Positions 1 to 4,999 of a stretch of DNA of 6,779 nt are shown here, one piece after another. Source of the DNA: Bifidobacterium breve (lineage in GTDB: Bacteria > Actinomycetota > Actinomycetes > S36-B12); contig CAMBQX010000094.1 of the NCBI GenBank assembly GCA_945870085.1, positions 1 to 6,779 on the forward strand, written 5' to 3'. The notes beneath the pieces were generated by a model that saw only the letters and a program-made list of their open reading frames with translations, was not told where the DNA came from and made no database searches. The position numbers and the translations under genes were made by a program. The number at the start of each line of letters is the position of its first letter. Positions within the stretch are counted from its first letter, which is position 1.

Positions 1-695
1 ATGAGCGCCTCGGCGCGCAGTTGCGAAACCCGCGACTCAGTCACGCCCAGATCCTCAGCTATATCGGCCATCGCGTGCCCCTGCAGGAAGTAACGACTGA
101 TCACCATCTCGAGTCTATCCGGTAGCGCGGTAACTGCAGCCCGGAGATAGTCCTGGAACTCGCTATCTAACAATTGATCCTCGGGACCGCTGGATTCTGA
201 ATCCAGCAACTCCGCCGGAGAAACGGCCCCGGAAGTCGGCACTGCGTCAAGGGAAAGCACGCTGCCCCTGATGAGGGAAGCATCGAGGGTGCGCAGTTCT
301 TCGAGGCTGATCCCCATGTATTCGGCGATCTCTACGCTCGTTGGGGTGGCGCCGAGGGTGGCGACCAAGTGATCAACGGCTCCCTCACGGGCCCGGCCGG
401 CCTGGCGGACCGACCTAGAAGCCCAGTCCTTCCGCCGCAGATCATCAATGATGGCACCGCGGATGCGAGTTATGGCAAAGTGCCTGAAGGGCACCTCACG
501 GTCCTCGACAAAGGAATGTGCGGCCTGGACGAGACCTTCAAGCCCGGCCGATCTAAGTTCGTCACGGTCAACATAGGTGGGAAGTTTCATGGCTAGTCCG
601 CTGACTACGTAACCGACGAGCGCCAAATTGCTCGTGACGAGAAGTTGGCGCTGCGGAGATAGGGTCCGCTGGCCTCCAGATATGACCTGTTGCAT
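1..695 (-). CDS. RNA polymerase sigma factor, FliA/WhiG (sigma-28) family, 3' end cut by window edge
   Basis: This is an alternative sigma factor that would direct RNA polymerase core to a small regulon, flagellar and chemotaxis genes in motile bacteria or sporulation genes for WhiG in Streptomyces. Translating the minus strand from ATG at 695 gives 231 uninterrupted codons to the window edge. Region 2 spans about residues 18-92, with the core-binding and -10 recognition stretch LRSAGLEGLVQAA (47-59) and RIRGAIIDDLRRKDW (77-91). Region 3 spans about 99-150. Region 4 contains LPDRLEMVISRYF (191-203) and the HTH ending in ESRVSQLRAEAL (220-231), a hallmark of this family. Family members are about 230-265 residues long, so only a few C-terminal residues should be missing. 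The start at 695 is chosen because GGAG lies 5 nt upstream; the internal ATG at 590 would remove part of region 2. FliA and WhiG cannot be separated here, because neither flagellar genes nor an anti-sigma gene is visible. Confidence 0.93.
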   Translation of the reverse strand, partial: MQQVISGGQRTLSPQRQLLVTSNLALVGYVVSGLAMKLPTYVDRDELRSAGLEGLVQAAHSFVEDREVPFRHFAITRIRGAIIDDLRRKDWASRSVRQAGRAREGAVDHLVATLGATPTSVEIAEYMGISLEELRTLDASLIRGSVLSLDAVPTSGAVSPAELLDSESSGPEDQLLDSEFQDYLRAAVTALPDRLEMVISRYFLQGHAMADIAEDLGVTESRVSQLRAEAL

Positions 696-700
696 TTCAG

Positions 701-704
701 CTCC
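701..704 (-). promoter_or_regulatory. Ribosome binding site of the sigma factor gene
   Basis: On the minus strand GGAG is followed by 5 nt and then ATG at 695. This supports the upstream start over the internal ATG at 590, because the residues in between (about 18-35) align with sigma region 2. Confidence 0.7.
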
Positions 705-712
705 ATCCGCTT

Positions 713-732
713 ATGCACACCGAGGTGCGCAT
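713..732 (-). promoter_or_regulatory. Stem-loop just upstream of the sigma factor ribosome binding site
   Basis: On the minus strand ATGCGCAC and GTGTGCAT form an 8-bp stem, including one G-U pair, closed by a CTCG tetraloop. The stem ends about 8 nt before the GGAG of the sigma factor gene. If transcribed, it would sit in the 5' untranslated leader, where it could affect translation or mRNA stability. It could also be a DNA-level operator dyad or chance; no function is shown. Confidence 0.4.
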
Positions 733-779
733 CCACTTGAAATTGAGCTTCCATGCCCAGGGCTACCATTTGGCGGCCC

Positions 780-793
780 ATTAACTCGTTAAT
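780..793. repeat. Perfect 14-bp inverted repeat, candidate operator
   Basis: ATTAAC, a 2-bp spacer (TC) and GTTAAT form a perfect dyad about 85 bp upstream of the sigma factor start codon. It abuts the next dyad at 793-808. The size and spacing suit a dimeric regulator such as an HTH response regulator, but AT-rich DNA produces short palindromes by chance. Confidence 0.35.
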
Positions 794-808
794 CGAAATC
801 CTTTTCGA
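793..808. repeat. Perfect 6-bp-arm inverted repeat with 4-nt loop
   Basis: TCGAAA, TCCT and TTTCGA (plus-strand order) form a dyad that directly adjoins the ATTAAC/GTTAAT dyad. The same core recurs as the 8-bp palindrome TTTCGAAA at 879-886, so the half-site TTTCGA is reused upstream of the sigma factor gene. Its role is unknown. Confidence 0.35.
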
Positions 809-913
809 CCCTTACGAAGTTACTATTTCCGAACTAAATCTTCATTTTCACTCGGCCTTATGTCTTCTCAAATCAATCTTTCGAAACCTTAAACCTGCTA
901 AAAAACCCTAACT

Positions 914-935
914 AAAAATGTCACTACAGTGACAT
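914..935 (-). terminator. Candidate rho-independent terminator (or operator dyad) directly after the histidine kinase gene
   Basis: Immediately after the kinase stop codon TAG (938-936), the minus strand reads A-TGTCACT-GT-AGTGACA followed by five T residues. As RNA it can fold into a stem of about 7 bp with a UGUA loop and a short U-tract, the layout of an intrinsic terminator. The stem is short and only moderately GC-rich, so termination may be weak. The same perfect 7+2+7 dyad could instead be a protein-binding site. Confidence 0.5.
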
Positions 936-2078
936 CTACTGGGGGGTCAGGCCCGTTATTGCTGGGCGGTCGAGACTAATTCGCGCAGTTAGTCGAGCGC
1001 CACCGGCTGGCAACAGGTCAAGTTTCCAGTCACCAGCAAACATCCGACACCACGAATCAAGGACAGCAGATCCCAAGCCCGGGGTAATTTCGGTGCCTGC
1101 GACCGGTTTGCCGTTATCCGTAAGCACAATCTGGATCTGCCCGATATCGGCGGGCGTGATTTCGAGGGTGACCTGCGTGGAATGGCCATGAACCATGGCA
1201 TTGAGCAGGCCCTGCTCGGCAATTCGATAGCAGGCCAACAGCGTGTCCTCTGGCACCTTGGCGGCGGGGTCACTGATCCACGGATCAATCCTGATCTCGG
1301 TGTTCATCCCGGGCTCATACAGACCGGCTAGTTCCTTAAGCGCAGAATGAAGATCAACATTGCCAAGTTCAGGGCTTAGTGCCCGCGCTGCGTGACGTAC
1401 ATCAATCCCTCGGACGCCTTCCAGTTTGGCAATTATCCTGTCAATTCGCTCCTGGTCCACCGCAATACCCGGGGCCGTTGCGGCACGTAACTCTAGACAG
1501 GAGCTGATAAGGGCCGACTGCACCCGATCATGGAGGAGTCTCGCAATTTGGCGACGTGATCTTTCCTCGCTAATTACCAGGAGTAATTGCCGGTGGAGGG
1601 AAAGGTCGAGCGCCTGCTCGGTCATTTTCACTTGCCAATTCAGGCGACGATTCGCTATCCCGACAATTGCGAGCACCAAGAGTATCCACAGCCAAAGGCG
1701 CACTGTCCCGGAGATTAAGGAGACCGAGAGTGCGTCACCCTTTTGCCCAAGTAGTACTCGAGTGATGGAGGCAACCAACATCCCGAGTAGCGCAGCGCCC
1801 AACACGTAGAGGAGGTAAGTAACCAGCCTTCGAGGTGCCTGATAGCGCAGGAAGCGAGTTCCCAAAGCGAAGGCGCCATAGACGATTAAGGCACCGGCAG
1901 TCGACGGAATAAAAGCCAGTGAAAAGACACTTATGGGTTGCGCCAAAATGTTTTCGCGGGCATCAAGTACCAGTGGGGTGCTCAGTAAGCCAACCGAAAT
2001 GATTGACACCCACGGCCGGTAGGGCCAGGGGCCGAGGTATTGCCACCAGTGAAGCTTGGCCTGCTCCTCCGAGGTCAT
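936..2078 (-). CDS. Membrane sensor histidine kinase, HisKA_3-like (LuxR-type two-component partner)
   Basis: This 380-residue protein is likely the sensor kinase that phosphorylates the response regulator encoded just upstream. The N-terminal half has about four hydrophobic segments (near 23-40, 49-73, 85-110 and 119-142), with no large extracellular loop or recognised sensor domain. A linker (about 143-170) follows, then the dimerisation/phosphoacceptor helix with IARLLHDRVQS, in which H183 is the probable phosphorylated histidine followed by D184. The C-terminal HATPase region shows an N-box (CYRIAEQGLLNAMVHG, N293), a D-box (LTDNGK, D321) and a G-box (PGLGSAVL, 333-340). The D-box lacks the usual second glycine of DxGxG, so it is somewhat degenerate. 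The ATG at 2078 is the only good start and has a weak ribosome binding site (GAAGA). It lies 13 nt after the response regulator stop, so translation may be coupled. The stimulus is unknown. Confidence 0.88.
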   Translation of the reverse strand: MTSEEQAKLHWWQYLGPWPYRPWVSIISVGLLSTPLVLDARENILAQPISVFSLAFIPSTAGALIVYGAFALGTRFLRYQAPRRLVTYLLYVLGAALLGMLVASITRVLLGQKGDALSVSLISGTVRLWLWILLVLAIVGIANRRLNWQVKMTEQALDLSLHRQLLLVISEERSRRQIARLLHDRVQSALISSCLELRAATAPGIAVDQERIDRIIAKLEGVRGIDVRHAARALSPELGNVDLHSALKELAGLYEPGMNTEIRIDPWISDPAAKVPEDTLLACYRIAEQGLLNAMVHGHSTQVTLEITPADIGQIQIVLTDNGKPVAGTEITPGLGSAVLDSWCRMFAGDWKLDLLPAGGARLTARISLDRPAITGLTPQ

Positions 2079-2091
2079 AGAGTCTTCGAGA

Positions 2092-2775
2092 TCATTGGGA
2101 ATCCCAGATCTGCTCGCGTGTTAGCCGGACATATGCAAGAACTGCCTGAGTTCTGCGGTCATCGCCCGCCGCCTCTTCCGGCACCAGAATTCGGTAGGCG
2201 CGCACTAAGTCTTGGCGAACGGCATCGTAACTGACTGCGAGTTGCTCGGATATTTGTTGCGCACTGAAGCCCGCAACGGTTAGGCCCATAATCGCTCGTT
2301 GCCGGTCAGAGAGGCGGCCCAGTTCGGACCCGGGGCGGGGTTTGCTGACCTTCAGGTCCCGCGGGACTGAGTGCACCTGATTACTAATCCCTTGAGCCGT
2401 GGCCCTCAGCAAGGCCACAAGATCTTGGAGATTGATTTGGCCCGACTTCTGCAGGCAGGACCACCCCATTAGTTCGCTAGCGGGGACTCGCTCCGTGGCG
2501 AAGTCAAGCGGGTACTGCGAGTGGAGAACGATACCCAGATTTGGATTCCGCTGCCTCAATGCGAGGCCTAGATCCACGCCATTAATCTCACCTGCACCTA
2601 GGGCTAGATCCAGCAGGGCGACGTCCACAAACTCGATCGACTCGAATGCGATTGCCTCAGCCGGGCTCTCCGTCGCGAGCACGACATCCATTTCGGGTGA
2701 CTCGGCAAGTAGCGAGCCCATGATCCCAAGGAGAGCCGGATCATTCTCTACATAGATGACTCGGGTGGCGCGCAT
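2092..2775 (-). CDS. Two-component response regulator, receiver plus LuxR/GerE-like HTH
   Basis: This 227-residue DNA-binding response regulator is presumably phosphorylated by the kinase that follows it. The receiver domain occupies residues 4-125. It has the acidic pair E10/D12, phosphoacceptor D56 in VALLDLALG, S86 at the switch position and the conserved K110 in CLQKSG, so all the key residues for phosphorylation are present. After a linker (126-150) comes an HTH: LSDRQRAIMGLTVAGFSAQQ (155-174), then ISEQLAVSYDAVRQDL (175-190). It is arranged like NarL/GerE HTHs but with a divergent recognition helix. The start at 2775 is chosen over an in-frame TTG at 2844 because a perfect GGAGGT lies 8 nt upstream and because the receiver domain begins right there. 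The target genes are unknown; the kinase gene and the downstream sigma factor gene are the natural guesses. Confidence 0.9.
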   Translation of the reverse strand: MRATRVIYVENDPALLGIMGSLLAESPEMDVVLATESPAEAIAFESIEFVDVALLDLALGAGEINGVDLGLALRQRNPNLGIVLHSQYPLDFATERVPASELMGWSCLQKSGQINLQDLVALLRATAQGISNQVHSVPRDLKVSKPRPGSELGRLSDRQRAIMGLTVAGFSAQQISEQLAVSYDAVRQDLVRAYRILVPEEAAGDDRRTQAVLAYVRLTREQIWDSQ

Positions 2776-2904
2776 ATTTGACCACCTCCGCTGGAGCCGC
2801 GAGCGACCACCTAGTGAAGTCTCAGTGCATCCTCGAGCCCCCAAAGTGGTAGCCGCTAAGAAGCCTATGGAAACCGGCCCTACTGTACTCCAACTACCAA
2901 CTGA
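2776..2904. other. Non-coding gap between vapC and the response regulator gene
   Basis: These 129 bp separate the vapC stop codon from the response regulator start. They contain the GGAGGT site and two copies of AGGTGGTC (minus strand) at 2780-2787 and 2805-2812, 25 bp apart; the first overlaps the ribosome binding site. A promoter for the two-component pair could lie here, but I could not assign a convincing -35/-10 pair. No clear intrinsic terminator follows vapC. Confidence 0.45.
2784..2789 (-). promoter_or_regulatory. Strong ribosome binding site of the response regulator gene
   Basis: On the minus strand a full GGAGGT is followed by 8 nt and ATG at 2775. This decides the start and rejects the 23-residue N-terminal extension from TTG at 2844. 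The preceding CTCC-AGC could pair with the GGAG to form a small 4-bp hairpin, probably too weak to matter. Confidence 0.8.
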
Positions 2905-3312
2905 TCACGGAAGAAGTTCGAATGGAGTCCCGTCCGTGCCTCGCATTACCCCAAAGTGTCGGTGATCAAGTGTGCAGATACGCCGGGTTTGGTATCGCTC
3001 CGCGAGTACGACCAAAGACGCATCGGTCACTCCTATTCGCTGGTCGGCGTATTTGTCGATGACGCCCGCGCAAGCTATTAAATCGGCTGCACTCAACACC
3101 GGCAGTTCATATGCACCGCTCGCAATGTCAGCCAGCATCTGTAACTCCGCTCGGACTCCAGCCCTTGCCTCCACTAGGTAATCAAGTTCTGCTATCACAA
3201 ACGGGCTGACTATCAAAGGTTCCTTGGTCAAGAGCACGCCGGTTACTGCTTCATTGTCTGGATCACCGGTTCGTAAGAAAGCAAATAGGGCACTGGTGTC
3301 GAGGATGATCAA
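2905..3312 (-). CDS. vapC: VapC-type PIN-domain ribonuclease toxin
   Basis: This 135-residue PIN-domain protein is the likely toxin of a type II toxin-antitoxin pair. VapC toxins are Mg2+-dependent endoribonucleases, often cutting tRNA or rRNA. The four acidic positions of the active site are visible: D5 in ILDTSAL, E42 in VIAELDYL, D97 in GVTDASLV and D116 in TLDHRHF. The length is typical. The start is TTG at 3312, because D5 must lie near the N-terminus and no ATG or GTG is suitably placed. Its TTGA overlaps the TGA stop of vapB by 4 nt, so toxin translation probably depends on translation of the antitoxin gene. The RNA target cannot be read from the sequence. A housekeeping PIN-domain protein is less likely given the paired antitoxin. 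Confidence 0.9.
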   Translation of the reverse strand: MIILDTSALFAFLRTGDPDNEAVTGVLLTKEPLIVSPFVIAELDYLVEARAGVRAELQMLADIASGAYELPVLSAADLIACAGVIDKYADQRIGVTDASLVVLAERYQTRRICTLDHRHFGVMRGTDGTPFELLP

Positions 3313-3524
3313 TCCTGACCAAACCCTTCCATGGCATTACTCGTATCGATGTCTCGCGCGTCGAGACCGCCACCGGAGAAGATTCCACCACGCGGCCGCG
3401 GCCGCCGGGTTTCTTTATCCACAGCCTGCCGAATGATCTCGGCCTCGGTTACTTGCCGGCGGGCCGCCTCGGCTGCCAACCTGGCCTTGAGTTCATCAGG
3501 AAAATACACGGTCGTCCGCCTCAT
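3309..3524 (-). CDS. vapB: VapB-type ribbon-helix-helix antitoxin
   Basis: This 71-residue protein is the probable antitoxin that binds and neutralises the adjacent VapC and represses their shared promoter. The N-terminus RRTTVYFPDELKARL (2-16) fits the beta-strand and first helix of a ribbon-helix-helix domain, and EAEIIRQAVD matches the second helix. The C-terminal tail after about residue 40 (PRPRGGIFSGG, then an acidic end) is the kind of flexible segment that wraps the toxin active site. I choose ATG at 3524 because the RHH strand starts at once. The in-frame ATG at 3587 would add 21 residues unlike an RHH protein and would cover the repeat-bearing upstream region. No clear Shine-Dalgarno precedes 3524, so the leader may be very short. 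The stop codon overlaps the vapC start. Confidence 0.85.
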   Translation of the reverse strand: MRRTTVYFPDELKARLAAEAARRQVTEAEIIRQAVDKETRRPRPRGGIFSGGGLDARDIDTSNAMEGFGQD

Positions 3525-3535
3525 GTCGGCAATCG

Positions 3536-3557
3536 TGCCATACGTTATGCCATACGT
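3536..3557. repeat. Two 10-bp direct repeats upstream of vapB, candidate autoregulatory operator
   Basis: TGCCATACGT occurs twice (3536-3545 and 3548-3557) with a 12-bp period, in the short gap between the divergent vapB and F420-dependent oxidoreductase genes. It also contains the inverted motif CATA-CGT-TATG at 3539-3549. RHH antitoxins commonly bind tandem short sites over their own promoter. TAACGT (minus strand, 3547-3542) fits a TANNNT -10 element about 18 nt before the vapB start. This is a candidate operator/promoter, not a proven one. Confidence 0.55.
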
Positions 3558-3585
3558 AAAGCGGGGCGGTGTGTACGGTGTTCCC

Positions 3586-4038
3586 ATGGGCTCAAGGGGC
3601 TACGACACTTGGTGGGGGTTGACCCTCCGCACCACTACCGGCCTCCACAAGGTCGTCGACAAGTTGAGTGGCGGAAGGCTCTGGCGCCGCTTCCCCGGGG
3701 GGCAGCAGGTTATCTGGATCTCTACCCTCGGCCGAAAATCCGGCAGATGGCGGCGCACCCCGCTGCTCGCTGCGCCGTACGAAGGCGCGTGGGTAATCAC
3801 CGGCTCAAATGCCGGCCAGACCCAATTACCGGGTTGGGTTTTCAATGTTCGCGCCCGACCCACGGGCTCGGTTGAAATCGCCGGCACTAAGACCGACTGC
3901 ACCTTCATCGAGGTAACCGGCCCGCAACGCGATTTGCTCTACCGAGAGTTAGTGGCGATGTGGTCTGCCTACGCGATGTACGAGCGAAATGCCGGTCGCG
4001 AAATCCCGGTCTTCTTGGTTCACCCAATACTCAATTAG
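3586..4038 (+). CDS. Deazaflavin (F420)-dependent nitroreductase/oxidoreductase family protein (Ddn/DUF385-like)
   Basis: The likely product is a 150-residue split-barrel protein of the F420H2-dependent Ddn family, which is mainly actinobacterial. Members reduce quinones, nitroimidazoles or other compounds with reduced F420, and the physiological substrate here is unknown. The family core is visible: STLGRKSGRWRRTPLL (46-61), with the GRKSG signature at 49-53, then SNAGQTQLPGWVFNVRARP (74-92), and a C-terminal AYAMYERNAGREIPVFLVHP segment typical of the family. The start is uncertain. ATG at 3586 gives the usual length but has a poor ribosome binding site. In-frame alternatives are GTG at 3571, preceded by a G-rich stretch, and ATG at 3547. 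A start as early as 3331 would run antisense through vapB and is rejected. The gene ends in an 8-bp convergent overlap with galE. It is the only plus-strand gene in the window. Confidence 0.88.
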   Translation: MGSRGYDTWWGLTLRTTTGLHKVVDKLSGGRLWRRFPGGQQVIWISTLGRKSGRWRRTPLLAAPYEGAWVITGSNAGQTQLPGWVFNVRARPTGSVEIAGTKTDCTFIEVTGPQRDLLYRELVAMWSAYAMYERNAGREIPVFLVHPILN

Positions 4039-4999
4039 GCGGAAGTGCCTGCCATGCTGACGAGGCAGAAGCCACCATGGCGCGCAGATCATTCGTGGCC
4101 CGCCAGCCAAGTGTTTTTTCGATGTGGCTCGTCGCAGCAGTTGATGCCGGTGGATCCCCGACACGGCGTGCTACGACCTCCGGGTCGATGTCGCGATCGA
4201 GAACCGACCCGATGGTCTCCATGACCTCGCGGACCGATGATCCGACACCCCGGCCGACATTGAATATCTCAGCACTCATCGAGGATTCACATCGTGCTGC
4301 TGCGACAACATGCGCATCAGCTAGATCCGCCACATGAATGTAGTCGCGAATGCAGGTGCCATCGGCGGTTGGATAGTCATCACCGAATATCTGCGGTCGT
4401 TCACCATTTTCGAGCGCACGAAAGACCATCGGAATCAAGTTGTTGATGCTGGTATCACCAAGTTCGTCATGTGCGGCTCCCGCCACATTGAAATAACGCA
4501 GAGCAACCCACGAAACCCCTTCGGCGAGGCCAGCATTTCGCGAGAGCCATTCACCAACTACTTTTGTTTCACCGTATGGTGACTCCGGAGCAAGTTGAGC
4601 ATTTTCATGAATTGGATTCTCACTAGGTGTGCCATAAACAGCAGCTGAAGATGAGTAGACAAGTTTGGCTACGCCGACTTCACTCATCGCTGCGAGTAAC
4701 TCCACCATGCCCCCGACATTTTCACGGTAGTAATAAAGAGGCATCGTGACCGACTCACCGGCCGCCTTCTTTGCAGCAAGGTGGATCACCCCATCTACCC
4801 GGTGGGCTCGCAGCGCTTTGGCCACTGCGGCACGATCTGCGACCGAGGCACGCACGATCGGCACCCCGGCGGGCACCTTACGCTCGAGGCCGCTTGAAAA
4901 ATCATCGAAAACAACTACCTTGCGCCCGGAGTCTTGCAGGGCGCGCACGACATGGGAGCCGATGTAACCAGCGCCACCGGTGATCAACCATGTTGTCAC
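4031..4999 (-). CDS. galE: UDP-glucose 4-epimerase (SDR extended family)
   Basis: This cytoplasmic NAD-dependent enzyme interconverts UDP-glucose and UDP-galactose, serving galactose use and cell-surface glycan precursors. The Rossmann motif GGAGYIG is at residues 8-14, followed by D32/D33 at the end of the second strand for NAD ribose binding. S117/S118 in YSSSAAVYG and the Y142-x3-K146 pair in SPYGETK supply the catalytic residues. RYFNVAGA (168-175) and DGTCIRDYIHV (213-223) are characteristic of GalE. Its 322 residues are slightly shorter than the 338 of E. coli GalE and normal for actinobacterial forms. The start is GTG at 4999, whose GTGA overlaps the purC stop; GGGGAG lies 8 nt upstream. 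It is thus the third gene of a purB-purC-galE run. Specificity for another UDP-sugar, such as UDP-GlcNAc, cannot be excluded by eye. Confidence 0.93.
   Translation of the reverse strand: MTTWLITGGAGYIGSHVVRALQDSGRKVVVFDDFSSGLERKVPAGVPIVRASVADRAAVAKALRAHRVDGVIHLAAKKAAGESVTMPLYYYRENVGGMVELLAAMSEVGVAKLVYSSSAAVYGTPSENPIHENAQLAPESPYGETKVVGEWLSRNAGLAEGVSWVALRYFNVAGAAHDELGDTSINNLIPMVFRALENGERPQIFGDDYPTADGTCIRDYIHVADLADAHVVAAARCESSMSAEIFNVGRGVGSSVREVMETIGSVLDRDIDPEVVARRVGDPPASTAATSHIEKTLGWRATNDLRAMVASASSAWQALPPN

Larger units (their letters stand above)
696..935. other. AT-rich non-coding region between the histidine kinase and sigma factor genes, with several dyads
   Basis: No ORF with coding character is seen on either strand in these 240 bp, and the part from about 780 to 930 is clearly richer in A+T than the flanking genes. 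It holds several inverted repeats: TGTCACT/AGTGACA (919-934), TTTCGAAA (879-886), TCGAAA/TTTCGA with a 4-nt loop (793-808), ATTAAC/GTTAAT (780-793) and a stem-loop at 713-732. The promoter of the sigma factor gene is expected here, but I could not place a convincing -35/-10 pair. A possible extended-family -10 of TANNNT form exists but has no good partner. Confidence 0.6.

Noticed and set aside
369..596. Plus-strand ORF of 75 codons opposite the sigma factor gene
   Set aside because: It is antisense to the well-conserved sigma region 2/3 reading frame, has no recognisable domain and no convincing ribosome binding site.
898..918. Repeated CTAAAAA and a TTAGGG-like string read as a telomere or end repeat
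   Set aside because: Only isolated copies in AT-rich spacer; no tandem array.
989..1288. Minus-strand ORF of 99 codons inside the histidine kinase gene
   Set aside because: It is in another frame of the same strand over the conserved HATPase region and has a proline/arginine/serine-rich shadow composition.
2776..2844. Longer response regulator starting at TTG 2844
   Set aside because: The added residues precede the receiver domain without similarity, and the GGAGGT site 8 nt before ATG 2775 points clearly to the shorter form.
3331..3585. N-terminal extension of the F420-dependent oxidoreductase to 3331
   Set aside because: The extra residues run antisense through the vapB frame and look like a low-complexity shadow; the family is normally about 140-150 residues, which the start at 3586 already gives.
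3525..3587. Longer VapB starting at ATG 3587
   Set aside because: It would translate the repeat-bearing upstream DNA into a segment unlike RHH proteins; the conserved beta-strand begins just after ATG 3524.
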